Assembly (NCBI GenBank): GCA_964579765.1
Contig: CAZOIK010000229.1
Coordinates: forward strand, 1 to 38,899
Source of the DNA: DATNBT01 sp964579765
GTDB lineage: Bacteria; Acidobacteriota; Vicinamibacteria; Vicinamibacterales; CAVVIG01
Direction of reading: 5' to 3'
DNA: 38,899 nt
Of the stretch, positions 9,300-18,009 are shown one piece after another (the stretch's first letter is position 1; each line of letters begins with the position of its first letter). The notes under the pieces are model-generated. The model worked only from the letters and a program-made list of their open reading frames with translations, was not told the DNA's origin and searched no databases. A program made the translations under genes and the position numbers.

Positions 9300-10082
9300 A
9301 TGGCCCTCGAGCCGCACGACATCGTGAAGCTCCTGGCCCTTCGCAAGAGCCATCCCGAAGGACGAACCGCGTTGATTCTCGGCGACTGCGGGTTCCCGTT
9401 TTCGCGTGCGTGTCTCGCCGATGCCGCCGGCGACGCCACGCTGCGGCGCGACGAAGGTCCGGCCGCGCTCGGTGACGTCGCGGCGGCGCTCGGCTTCGAT
9501 CGTCTCGACACAATTGATCTGTTCGGTACGCCGACGATCCGGTTTGATCTTCAGAGCGCCGCGGTACCGGTCGACTTGCGTGCGCAGTACGACTGGGTTA
9601 TCGATGCCGGGACGCTCTACTGCTGTTTCAATGTCTCCCGCGTCATGCAGAACGTCCTCGAGATGCTCAAGCCGTCAGGGCTCACGTTCCATCTGGCCGG
9701 CCTCGTCGGGTATCTAGGCCGCGGGTACTATTCACTGTCGCCGATGTTCTTCCATGATTTTTACCGGCAAAACGGCTTCGAGATCCTCGAAATGGGTGTG
9801 CGCCTGAGGCCGCGTTCGAACGGCTTCCGCTGGTACCACGCAGGCCTTGCCGGGCGCGTGCTCCGTCGGCTGGGGCACGGACCGCGCGAGCATGGGTGGA
9901 ACGCCATCGGGCTGAATGATTCTTACGTCGCGGCGGCGAGCGCCACCGAAATCAGCTTCACCACCTCGCAGTCATCTCACGAACCCAACGTGCTTCCGAA
10001 CAACGCGATGATCATGTGCGTCGCCAGACGCCGCTCTGTTGCGCCGTTCAGAGACGCTGTGCCCGGGTATTTCGCCGGCTGA
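9300..10082 (+). CDS. Methyltransferase-like protein of glycan clusters
   Basis: A 260-residue protein with a Rossmann-like N-terminal half. TALILGDCGFPFSR sits where motif I would be but lacks the usual glycine pattern. VIDAGTLYCCFNVSRVMQNV followed by MLKPSGLTFHLAG resembles the GT.EH.FN / LKPGG motifs of a methyltransferase-like family often found in surface glycan clusters. Binding of SAM is therefore uncertain. It follows wzt by four bases and precedes the deacetylase by one. It could modify the glycan or be a non-catalytic relative. Confidence 0.55.
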   Translation: MALEPHDIVKLLALRKSHPEGRTALILGDCGFPFSRACLADAAGDATLRRDEGPAALGDVAAALGFDRLDTIDLFGTPTIRFDLQSAAVPVDLRAQYDWVIDAGTLYCCFNVSRVMQNVLEMLKPSGLTFHLAGLVGYLGRGYYSLSPMFFHDFYRQNGFEILEMGVRLRPRSNGFRWYHAGLAGRVLRRLGHGPREHGWNAIGLNDSYVAAASATEISFTTSQSSHEPNVLPNNAMIMCVARRRSVAPFRDAVPGYFAG

Positions 10083-10083
10083 G

Positions 10084-10938
10084 ATGACTGAAGTGTTCGC
10101 AACTCGCCCTTTGAACCTCTTGTTCATCGTGTGTCACCCTGACGACGAGGCGCTCTGGATCGGCGGTCTGTTATGCGAGCTACCGCAGTTTCAGCGGATT
10201 CGCACATTCGTGATTTGTCTCTCAGGCCGGGACCCTGAATCTTCGCGGCCGCGCGAGTTTGAGGAAGCGCGTCGAGTAGCCGGCTATCACCGCGGCGTGG
10301 TGCTCGGCCAGGCCTTGCGGCCTGTCGGCCATCCCCTTCCGCCGATCAGTGGGACGACCGAGGAAGGCCTCGGTGAGATCGGGCTTCGGCCTGACGCCGT
10401 CGATCTGCTGGTCACGCATTCACCATACGGCGACGAGCACGCCAATCCCCATCACATGCAGGCCTACCGTGAGCTTCGCACGTGGACGGCCGCCCTTCAG
10501 ATTCCATTTGGTTACTTCTCGTACGTGCCGATGGCTGATCTGATGCACATCCCAGTTGACACCGGGTTCAGGCGTGCCGGCGGCCTGCATCTGGTCTCGC
10601 GCTCGCGATGTGAGTGGCCGGCGCGATCCTCGCGCACCGATGTGCGATGTCCCAGGGAGTACGTGCAGTTTGCCGTCGATGCGCAACGGAAGCACGAGAT
10701 GTTTCGCTCGTACGATTCGATCGGCGTTGCCGAGCACGAACGTCATTACGCCGCGTTGACGAGTGCGACCGAGGGCGTCTACATCGAGGATCCGTCCGGA
10801 TCGAGGGTGGTGGATGCAATCGTCGAAGGCATGGTTACGCCAAGTCTGAACGACGGCATCGGTGCGCGGTATGCCCCTGCTCCGCCTACTTTGACGCGCC
10901 GTGTTGCCGGCAAGCTTCGGCGCCTGTCCAGACCCTGA
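10084..10938 (+). CDS. PIG-L/LmbE family N-deacetylase
   Basis: A 284-residue protein whose N-terminus LLFIVCHPDDEALWIGG carries the zinc-binding HPDDE motif at residues 18-22. The distal histidine cluster HANPHHMQ completes the metal site. Family members remove acetyl groups from N-acetylglucosamine-containing substrates. In this context it probably deacetylates an amino sugar of the exported glycan or its precursor. The frame is open back to 10039, but ATG 10084, one base after the previous stop, gives the normal family N-terminus. The last third (from about residue 190) has no recognisable motif. Confidence 0.85.
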   Translation: MTEVFATRPLNLLFIVCHPDDEALWIGGLLCELPQFQRIRTFVICLSGRDPESSRPREFEEARRVAGYHRGVVLGQALRPVGHPLPPISGTTEEGLGEIGLRPDAVDLLVTHSPYGDEHANPHHMQAYRELRTWTAALQIPFGYFSYVPMADLMHIPVDTGFRRAGGLHLVSRSRCEWPARSSRTDVRCPREYVQFAVDAQRKHEMFRSYDSIGVAEHERHYAALTSATEGVYIEDPSGSRVVDAIVEGMVTPSLNDGIGARYAPAPPTLTRRVAGKLRRLSRP

Positions 10939-10939
10939 G

Positions 10940-12187
10940 ATGCCCTGTCTCTTAAAGCGGCCGGGACAGGCAAGTCCGGGAATCGTCACGTTTACACACA
11001 ACGAATTGCTGTTCGGCGTGCTTGCCCGATCGGAGCGCGTCCGCTCGGCGGTTCGCCAGGCCGTGGTGTCCGGCCGTTGGATGTTCGGGATCCACGTCCA
11101 AGGCGACTGCTCGTGGCTGTCGCAATGGCCGCTGGCGGACTGGCAGTCGTTCGTGATGTGGCCGGATCCAGACGCCGCGTTTCTTCGAGGTGTTCCCGTC
11201 GATCGGATTCTGGATCTCAACTGCGCGAGCTTTCTGCCCGAGTCTCAATGTGTCGTGCCAAAACGCGAGCGGCGTTGGGATCTCTGCATCGTGTCGCGAG
11301 CGTCGACCATCAAACGGATCGCTGAGACGCTCCGCATGGTCAGGCTCGTGCTGGATCGGTATTCTGGCCTGCGGGTCAACTTCATCGTCCCCGATCGTCG
11401 CGTTCTTCGCCGAGGGGAACGCACCTACAAGTCCGACGAAGTCGTTCGTGCGTATTTCGAGGAGCCGCGCAGGCTTTTCAGTGCGACGGAATTGCGCCAG
11501 TTGTCCTTCATCAGTGCGTCGACGGAGGCGTTTGGCAATTTTCCGATTGCGCACGACATCATTGCGAACATCATCGCGCAATCCAAGTTCCTCTTCCTGT
11601 GGTCGCACGCCGAAGGCACTCCACGAGTTATCGGCGAGGCCCTGCTGGCCGGCACACCGTGCATTGTGTCGGCGAAGCTGCGTTCGGGTCTGGCGCAAGC
11701 ACTCGCGAGTCAACCGACGGTCGTGCTGGACGACACAAGTCCTGCCGACGATGCCGCACGCATCGTATCGGCGGTATCGAATTATTACGAGTTCGAAGTC
11801 GATGTCCCCCGGGCACAGGCTCTCTTCGCTGACGCCGTGAATCGGCCGCGGCTGGTTGCCGCGTTGTCGGCGCTCCTAATCCGGAACGGCCATCGGGTCG
11901 ATGGCGAGTGGTTTCTCGATGATCTGCCGCTCCGGCTGTGCGGTCACGGCCGGAAGCGGGATCTTCAGTTCATGTACAACGCCGAGCTCTTCTCCCGGTG
12001 GTTTGATCGCTTAGAAGCGACGGATCCGTACGATGAGGATTGCGTCTGCGGAAGCGACGGACTGGTCGATCGACGAGCGTTCGAAGACCTCCACCGCTTT
12101 GCCGAGCGCGCGCAAGCGGCGGTCCGACGCACCCGGTTCGTGGTCGGGACCACGCGCCGAAGGCTGTTTACGTTCATGCGCAGCTGA
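10940..12187 (+). CDS. Glycosyltransferase, GT-B fold
   Basis: This 415-residue protein has a weak N-terminal domain and a clear GT4-like donor region: RWDLCIVSRASTIKR starts the second domain, followed by FLWSHAEGTPRVIGEALLAG and PCIVSAKLRSGL, which match the E-G-x-P-x-V-I-x-E-A donor signature. The start at ATG 10940 is one base after the previous stop. The C-terminal 90 residues (from about 325) are an extension with no family I recognise. Specificity is unknown. It precedes the CMP-sugar synthetase by 17 bases. Confidence 0.7.
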   Translation: MPCLLKRPGQASPGIVTFTHNELLFGVLARSERVRSAVRQAVVSGRWMFGIHVQGDCSWLSQWPLADWQSFVMWPDPDAAFLRGVPVDRILDLNCASFLPESQCVVPKRERRWDLCIVSRASTIKRIAETLRMVRLVLDRYSGLRVNFIVPDRRVLRRGERTYKSDEVVRAYFEEPRRLFSATELRQLSFISASTEAFGNFPIAHDIIANIIAQSKFLFLWSHAEGTPRVIGEALLAGTPCIVSAKLRSGLAQALASQPTVVLDDTSPADDAARIVSAVSNYYEFEVDVPRAQALFADAVNRPRLVAALSALLIRNGHRVDGEWFLDDLPLRLCGHGRKRDLQFMYNAELFSRWFDRLEATDPYDEDCVCGSDGLVDRRAFEDLHRFAERAQAAVRRTRFVVGTTRRRLFTFMRS

Positions 12188-12204
12188 GTGAAACAGACAC
12201 ACTG

Positions 12205-12900
12205 ATGCTCGATACGGTCGGCGTGATCACCGCCAGAGGCGCTTCGAAGGGTGTTCCGCGGAAGAACATCGCGATCGTCGCCGGGCGTCCTCTTATCGTC
12301 TGGACGATCGAAACCGCCCTTCGCAGCGCGCTGCTTCGTCGCGTGATTGTGTCAACAGATGACGAGGAGATAGCTGACATAGCGAAAGCGGCCGGCGCAG
12401 AGGTGCCGTTCATGCGTCCCGGTTTCTTAGGCGAGGATACGACGCCTCATGTCGATGTGGTGGAGCACGCCCTTGAGTGGCTTGACAGCCATGACAATTG
12501 GCGCCCTGAGTACGTCTTCCTGCTTCAGCCGACGTCGCCTCTCCGTCGCGTCGTTGACATCAACGGCGCGATCGAACTTGCCGAACGTCGCCGGCCGCCG
12601 GCGGTGGTCAGCGTGCGCCGCGCGCTGAATCATCCGTACCTGACATACCGTCCGGGCGAGAAGGATGTCCTCGTGCCGTTTGTGGGTTCTGATCTTTCTT
12701 ACAACCGTCGTCAAGATTTGCCCATCGCCTACGCGCTGAACGGCGCCGTGTTCCTCAACGAATGCGCGTCGTTACGACGTCTCAGAACGTTTATTCCCGA
12801 AGGCACGCTCCCTTACGTAATGCCGGAGGAGTATTCCCTCGAAATCGACACGCCGTGGGACGTGTGCCTGGCTGACATGCTGCTGCAAGAGAAGTTGTGA
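12205..12900 (+). CDS. neuA: CMP-sugar synthetase (NeuA/acylneuraminate cytidylyltransferase type)
   Basis: A 231-residue enzyme. ITARGASKGVPRKNI is the nucleotide-binding loop (here A-R-G-x-S-K-G-V-x-x-K-N), followed by STDDEEIADIAKAAGAEV and LLQPTSPLR, all hallmarks of acylneuraminate cytidylyltransferases. The reaction is CTP plus a nonulosonic acid (sialic, legionaminic, pseudaminic or related) giving CMP-sugar plus pyrophosphate. No NeuB or NeuC homologue lies in the window, so the sugar must be made by genes elsewhere. The ATG at 12205 gives the family N-terminus; its stop overlaps the next GTG start. It might also act on another keto-acid sugar. Confidence 0.83.
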   Translation: MLDTVGVITARGASKGVPRKNIAIVAGRPLIVWTIETALRSALLRRVIVSTDDEEIADIAKAAGAEVPFMRPGFLGEDTTPHVDVVEHALEWLDSHDNWRPEYVFLLQPTSPLRRVVDINGAIELAERRRPPAVVSVRRALNHPYLTYRPGEKDVLVPFVGSDLSYNRRQDLPIAYALNGAVFLNECASLRRLRTFIPEGTLPYVMPEEYSLEIDTPWDVCLADMLLQEKL

Positions 12901-13697
12901 ACAATCCACTTGGAAACTGGAAATCGACGGCACTGACCGTTCGACGGGACATCGCCGACTGGGCGTCCGCGATGCTGTCTCGGCGAAGATGCGTGCATGA
13001 CGCCGAAGAAGCGGAGCATCTTCGGACGCTCCGGCGTGATGGCTTCGTAGCGATCGACGCGTATTGGCCGCGATCCGACTCCCTTCGACTTCGTGACGAA
13101 CTGTTGACGTATGTGACGCACGGCGGTCGCCGCGAATTCCCCACGGGCGCGTACTTGCGATCGTGGGATGACCGCGAATGCGATCAGGGAGTGCGCCGCA
13201 TCTATCATGTCGATCGATTAATTGAGCGACTTTCGACGTTCCGGCACGATCCGCTGACACATCGCATTGCTGCCGCATATTACGGCTTTGATGTGCACAG
13301 CGGTGTGCTCGTGTATCAACATAATCTGGCCACCAACTGCGACACCCGTTACTACCATGTCGACATCTTCGACAAGGAATTCAAGGCCTTTCTCTATCTC
13401 GACGATGTGAACGATCAAAACGGCCCGTTCACATATCTGCGAGGCAGTCATCGTGCGCACTTCACGCGGCTCCGTCGTCAGATGCAAGATCGCGCGGCGA
13501 TGAAGTCGACGAGCTTCCATGAAGGCGATGTCCGCTCGCTGTTGAAGGATGAAGTGAAGGTGTGTGGGCCGGCGGGTACCTTGATTCTCGCAGATGTCCG
13601 GGGGCTGCACCGCGGCTCGCCGCAGCTGTCCGGCGCGCGTTCGGTGCTGGTCAACTATCTCTACCGTCATGCTGGCGACGTGGGCATTGATGCCTGA
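12897..13697 (+). CDS. PhyH-family Fe(II)/2-oxoglutarate dioxygenase
   Basis: 266 residues. The metal-binding facial triad is visible as H154-x-D156 (YYHVDIFDK) and H238 (DVRGLHRG), with R248 placed to hold 2-oxoglutarate. FLYLDDVNDQNGPFTYLRGS is the typical PhyH core strand and turn. Such enzymes hydroxylate or otherwise oxidise small molecules or glycan parts. Between a CMP-sugar synthetase and a transferase, oxidation of a sugar or of a lipid-linked glycan is a fair guess. It starts at GTG 12897, which overlaps the neuA stop as GTGA, and it overlaps the next gene by eight bases. Confidence 0.78.
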   Translation: MNNPLGNWKSTALTVRRDIADWASAMLSRRRCVHDAEEAEHLRTLRRDGFVAIDAYWPRSDSLRLRDELLTYVTHGGRREFPTGAYLRSWDDRECDQGVRRIYHVDRLIERLSTFRHDPLTHRIAAAYYGFDVHSGVLVYQHNLATNCDTRYYHVDIFDKEFKAFLYLDDVNDQNGPFTYLRGSHRAHFTRLRRQMQDRAAMKSTSFHEGDVRSLLKDEVKVCGPAGTLILADVRGLHRGSPQLSGARSVLVNYLYRHAGDVGIDA

Positions 13698-15105
13698 ACG
13701 GCCTGTCTCTGCGAATCGCTCGTCGTTTGCATTCGTCGAGGCGGTGTGTGACGCGATCGAGCGATTCACGGCCGTCGCCGTGAAGAACGATCGGTCGGCG
13801 TTCTGGTACCGGGGCGCAAACCTTCGGTATGCGGTCGAGCGCGCTCTCTACGTTCGTTTGGTCAACGATGACAGATTGTGCGTCAGCTTTTGCGAAGGCT
13901 CGAATGCGTTACTCCAGCTGGACGACGAATCGTTTTCGCGGCATCGCTGGTTTGAGCGTGCGGTCGTACGTCATCGCTTGCGCGCGGAATATCTTCGTCT
14001 CAAACGCTCACGCGGTTCGTCGGCGGTGATTGATGCCGGTGACCACCGAAGCGTGATCGCACATGTCATTCACGAGAAGTTCGTGCGCTATTTGCGCCCG
14101 GTGATGGATAAACTGCCCGCCACTCACGCGTATCTCGCCGTCCTCGACGAATCCTTTCCTGTAAAGCTCGAACAAGAGGGCGTACCGTATATCGACGCGA
14201 GCCAGCTCGAGCTGCCGCCCGCTCGTGTGCCGTTGTCACTGTTGCAGGTTTCGGAGCTGACGGCCTGGTACGACCGGATATATCACGCGTTGTCAATACT
14301 TCGACCGCGTTGCGTCGTCCTTGCTGAGGGCAACGCACCGCAAGACGAGGTGGCAAACCGCGTTTGTGGCGTCCTTGGGATTCCGACAGTTTGTGTGCAG
14401 CATGGCTGGGCCCATATCGTGCACACCGGCTTCCGGCACATGACGTATTCGAAGATGGCAGTCTGGGGCGATGGATTCGCCGACATCCTGCGACCTTTCA
14501 ATCCGGATCAGCAGTTTGTGTCAACCGGACATCCCGGGCTGAAAACAGGCGCCTGCAATGCGGACGGTCAGGCGATTGGATTTTTCTTGCAGGCTCCAGG
14601 CGTGCTCATCACACGCGACGCGTGGAGGTGTTTCCTGACATTGATCCGCCAGACGGCGGATCGGCTTCCTGATCGCCGCATCCTCGTCCGGGAACATCCG
14701 GCGCGGCCGCTGGAGCCGTCCGAGCGGGCGCTCCTCGTTGCCCCCAATATACAGTTTGTTCCGCCGGCGATCGAAGATCTGGGAACAGTTCTTCGTGACG
14801 TCGGCGTCGTCGTGTCCATATATTCAACGACGCTTCTGGAGGGGCTGGCGTCCGGGGCCGTGCCGGTCGTCGTGAACCTGACCTCGTCGCCGTCGTACTT
14901 TCCGGATATCGCGGCAAGCGGCGCCGGAGTCGAGGTGCGCGATACGGGCGATGCGCTGGATGTCATCACCCGGCTTGCGGCCTCTGACCAGTATCGAGAT
15001 CAGTTCGTCCAGCCGAGGTGCGACTTCCGCAGCCGTTTTTTCGAGCCAGGATCCTCGTCCGACAATCGTATTGTCTCGCTCATTGCCACACATACAGAGC
15101 ACTAA
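13690..15105 (+). CDS. Putative glycosyltransferase with QHG and HP motifs
   Basis: A 471-residue soluble protein. Its C-terminal half looks like a GT-B donor domain: GIPTVCVQHGWAH (His238), WGDGFADIL, STGHPGL, LVREHP (His336-Pro337) and IYSTTLLEGLASG (Ser379-Thr381). The HP motif and a later Ser/Thr motif also occur in bacterial sialyl- and polysialyl-transferases and in CDP-glycerol transferases, where they bind the cytidine nucleotide. Placement two genes after a CMP-sugar synthetase fits a CMP-sugar donor, which is inference. The N-terminal 130 residues are unassigned. It is the last intact gene of the operon; decayed sequence follows. Confidence 0.6.
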   Translation: MPERPVSANRSSFAFVEAVCDAIERFTAVAVKNDRSAFWYRGANLRYAVERALYVRLVNDDRLCVSFCEGSNALLQLDDESFSRHRWFERAVVRHRLRAEYLRLKRSRGSSAVIDAGDHRSVIAHVIHEKFVRYLRPVMDKLPATHAYLAVLDESFPVKLEQEGVPYIDASQLELPPARVPLSLLQVSELTAWYDRIYHALSILRPRCVVLAEGNAPQDEVANRVCGVLGIPTVCVQHGWAHIVHTGFRHMTYSKMAVWGDGFADILRPFNPDQQFVSTGHPGLKTGACNADGQAIGFFLQAPGVLITRDAWRCFLTLIRQTADRLPDRRILVREHPARPLEPSERALLVAPNIQFVPPAIEDLGTVLRDVGVVVSIYSTTLLEGLASGAVPVVVNLTSSPSYFPDIAASGAGVEVRDTGDALDVITRLAASDQYRDQFVQPRCDFRSRFFEPGSSSDNRIVSLIATHTEH

Positions 15106-15210
15106 AAGTCACTCGATGGTCGCGATGCCGCGCGGCCGATGTGGCTCTGCCGTTCAGTGGCTGCGCCGTTGCGCATCGCCGCCGCCATCCCGAACCTGCC
15201 GAAGGGGTTG

Positions 15211-15983
15211 TTCGACGATGCGACACGACGCTTCGTTACGCGGCCAACCTGGCCCGCGGCCTGGGCCTGGTCTTCAACCCCGGAGAGCGTGTTCTAGGCA
15301 CCAGCAGTCCGTTCCTCCTGACTTTCATGCTGCCTGCGGCAGCCGAACTCGTTGGAACGTCCCATCTGGAAGCCGTCGTCGTTGCGGTCGGCATTGTCGC
15401 GTCGCTCGGCATGCTGTATCTGTGCGAGCGCATTCTTACGCTCGCCGGTATCGTCCGATGGGTGAAGTGGACGTACGTGGCGGCCCTAACCTACCTGCCC
15501 GCGTTCGTCGTGAACGCGGTATCCGGCCATGGAAACGCCAGTCGTCCTGTTCCTGATGGCCTGGTCGCTGTATCTGACCGTACTCGATCGCAAAATGGTG
15601 CTGGCTGCGATCAGCATTCTGCTGTTTCTCGCGCGGGCCGACACGTTCATCTGGCTGCTGCGCTCGCCTTTCACCTCTGGCTTCGGCGGGGACGCAACGG
15701 AATCCGTACCTTCGTGAAGCCGGCGCTGCTGTTTCTGACGGAGAGCGGAGCGTGGCTGCTTTTGTCCGGGATGTACTTCGGCGGGATCGAGCCGCAGTAT
15801 TTCATCGGAAAGACCGTCAGTCATGGTGTGTTCGCGCGACCTGACTGACACTACGTGCTCACGCTTCACTCCGCGTTTGTGCCGGCGGGACCTCTGGGGC
15901 TATGGGCTCTGGCTCTGATCGCGATCGTTTTTCCTCTGATGATCCCAACGACCAGGCATTTCTGGCGTCGATACGCAGGCTAG
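15211..15983 (+). pseudogene. Decayed membrane glycosyltransferase gene
   Basis: Pieces of one membrane protein can be read in order but in different frames. They are FDD at 15211; RYAANLARGLGLVFNPGERV in the frame of 15222; SGMETPVV...LLFLARADTFIWLL in the frame of 15529; then SGMYFGGIEPQYFIGKTVSH in the earlier frame; then an in-frame TGA at 15846-15848; then HYVLTLHSAF up to TAG 15981-15983. The order FDDA..RYA.NLA.G.GLVFNPGER, GMETP, and a late SFV/FIGKT motif matches a known family of multi-pass mannosyltransferase-like proteins. At least three shifts and one stop mean it is not functional. Sequencing error at all of these positions is less likely because the flanking genes are clean. 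Confidence 0.68.
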
Positions 15984-16237
15984 TTTCGCATTCCGATGCG
16001 GCCCGCTCACGTCATGAGAACTGCCGTGGCGGCGCTTGCGATGATTGGGACGAGTTCGGCGATTCGCGGCGAGCTGAAGCCGATCGATCCGATATGTTCA
16101 AGGAATACGCGTCCGCGCGGTTCCGAATGTTCTTCAATCAGATTAGGCAAAAAGATGCTCGGCGATCGCCGCCGCCCGCCCGCTGGTGGACGAGGTACAG
16201 ATAAGGAAAGATGCCATAAAGCGAGACCGGCAACGTG
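15984..16237 (+). other. Non-coding gap between two pseudogenes
   Basis: About 250 bases with no frame of recognisable protein character on the plus strand. It may contain the eroded front part of the DUF362-type pseudogene that follows. On the minus strand the stretch around 16180-16245 can be read as a hydrophobic segment (LPVSLYGIFPYLYLVH), which could be a scrap of an oppositely oriented membrane protein. Neither reading is strong enough to name. Confidence 0.4.
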
Positions 16238-16877
16238 AACAGCAGGGTCGTGGATGGGACGTTTGCAGGTGACGGTTCGGGTCCGCGTTGTATGATCCCC
16301 GTCGTCAGCAACGTCATTCTTGCCAGCGCCGATCAGGTCGCCATCGATGCGGTTGCCGCGAAGCTGATTGGCTTCGATCTGCTGTCCATTCGCTACATCC
16401 GGCTCGCGCACGATCTCGGTCTCGGTTGAGGCGATCCGCGCGACATCAGGATTGTCGGAGATGCGGGCGCAGGTCTGAGAACTGGCACTTCGTCGGTCCG
16501 TTCCGGAAGATGACGTTCGCGTCGCACATGCAGCACAAGATCTACTGGGCCGGCTGAAGACCCCGATCGAGTGGTCGCTGAAGACCGTGCTTGCCCCGTG
16601 GGCGTACATCGCCAGCGTGCTCTACCATGATTCCTTCTGGTACCCGATCAAGGCCAGACGGGCGATGAAGGCGGTGCTCGGGAGCCGCTGGGGTCGCCTG
16701 TTCCGGCATTGGGACGACGCCACTGTAACCGCGACCGGCTAGGCCGGCATACCGGAAGACGGTGTCGATGCCGGAGACACCGACTTCCGGGCCATGCTCC
16801 AGTCGTTTGGCGTGCTCGCGATGTGCGTCCGGGAAGCGCCGGAGTTTGCCAGCCGGCACCGCCATACACGCGTGTGA
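16238..16877 (+). pseudogene. Decayed DUF362-type protein gene, C-terminal part
   Basis: Three frames carry consecutive parts of one protein. VVDGTFAGDGSGPRCM and SADQVAIDAVAAKLIGFD (frame of 16235) run to an in-frame TGA at 16426-16428 and on into RDIRIVGDAG. NWHFVGPFRKMTFASHMQHK (frame of 16288) ends at TGA 16555. LKTPIEWSLKTVLAPWAYIA (frame of 16554) runs to TAG 16740-16742. The same frame continues as AGIPEDGVDAGDTDFRAML to TGA 16875, so the TAG may be a mutated Trp codon. The segments match, from memory, the C-terminal half of DUF362-type proteins. The 5' half is missing or unrecognisable. Confidence 0.6.
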
Positions 16878-16919
16878 GATCCTGCGCACAGCGCTCGAAC
16901 CTCAGCTAGGATTGCTTCG

Positions 16920-18002
16920 TTGCTGACATCTGTCCATGCCCTTGCGGCGGCGACGGCACTGCTCGCCTCGCTTGGGCTGACACCGGTCGCGACGAAGCTC
17001 GCGCTGCACTTCGGCGCCATCGATCAGCCGGGACCCCGGAAGGTGCATCTCGCGCCCGTCCCGCTCTGGGGAGGCTTGGCAATCTATTGTGCCGCGATGG
17101 TGGCGTTCACGGCGTTCACCGCGCCGATCGAGACGGCGGCCGGAGCGCAGATCACGGGCATTGTTCTCGCCGCGGGACTGCTCGTCGCTGTCGGCGCGCT
17201 GGACGATCGCGGCCTGCTCCACCACCAGATCAAGCTCATGGCCGCGATGCCGGTCGCGTCCCTCATCCTGATCGCCGTCGGCATCCACGCGACTACATTC
17301 GAAGCGCTCGCTGGCCCCAGCCGGCTCATGCTCCTCGCCGACCTGGCCCTGACGATGTTCTGGCTGGTCGGGATCACGGCGGCCTTCAGCATTCTCGATC
17401 ACATGGACGGCCTGGTGGCCGGCATCGCGTCGATCGGAGCGGCCGTCTACCTCTTCTATGCAGTCGGCGACGGCCAGGTCCTCGTCGGGGTTCTTGCGGC
17501 CGCGGTCCTTGGCGCGGCGCTGGGTTTCCTGCGATGGAATTTCGCGCCTGCGCGCATCTTCATGGGCGACGGCGGCGCGATGTTCCTGGGCTTCATGATG
17601 GCGACGCTCGGACTCAAGCTGCGCACGCCGCATCTGCCGGCGCTCAACGCGCAGCTCGTCCCCGTGCTGATCCTCGCGGTGCCGATCTTCGACACGACGC
17701 TCGTCACCATCTCGCGATCGCGGCGCGGCCTGGTGCCCTTCTCGTCGCCCGGGAAGGATCACACGAGCCATCGTCTTTCCGGACTCGGCCTCGGGCATCG
17801 GCGGGCGGTGCTCGTCCTCTACGGCGTCGCCGGCCTCGGCGGCGCCGCCGCGGTCCTCCTGAGCCGCGTGTCGTCCTCGTCCGCGCTGTGGTTGCTTGTC
17901 GGTGCCGCGGTCGCCGGCGCCGTTGGCGTCATCGCCCTCGAACGCAGCCCGTTCGAGCGGCAGCCCACGGCGTCACCGTCGCTGTCCCCTTCTCGCGGCT
18001 GA
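16920..18002 (+). CDS. wecA: Polyprenyl-phosphate sugar-1-phosphate transferase (WecA/TagO/MraY family)
   Basis: A 360-residue protein with about ten hydrophobic helices. Family motifs: GPRKVHLAPVPLWGG, the acidic pair in VGALDD (motif D-D), DHMDGLVAG, FMGDGGAMFLGF, and HTSHRLSGLGL near the end. It should attach a sugar-1-phosphate from a UDP-sugar to undecaprenyl phosphate, the first step of lipid-linked glycan synthesis. The start is TTG 16920 with AGGA at 16908-16911 as ribosome binding site. Odd: the usual N-x-x-N-x-x-D before the DGL motif reads AAFSILDHMDG, so two expected asparagines are replaced. Confidence 0.85.
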   Translation: MLTSVHALAAATALLASLGLTPVATKLALHFGAIDQPGPRKVHLAPVPLWGGLAIYCAAMVAFTAFTAPIETAAGAQITGIVLAAGLLVAVGALDDRGLLHHQIKLMAAMPVASLILIAVGIHATTFEALAGPSRLMLLADLALTMFWLVGITAAFSILDHMDGLVAGIASIGAAVYLFYAVGDGQVLVGVLAAAVLGAALGFLRWNFAPARIFMGDGGAMFLGFMMATLGLKLRTPHLPALNAQLVPVLILAVPIFDTTLVTISRSRRGLVPFSSPGKDHTSHRLSGLGLGHRRAVLVLYGVAGLGGAAAVLLSRVSSSSALWLLVGAAVAGAVGVIALERSPFERQPTASPSLSPSRG

Positions 18003-18009
18003 GCCAGTC

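Noticed and set aside
15106..16919. Sequencing errors as explanation of the broken genes
   Set aside because: Not fully excluded, but several shifts and stops are confined to this stretch, while more than 30 kb around it has clean frames.
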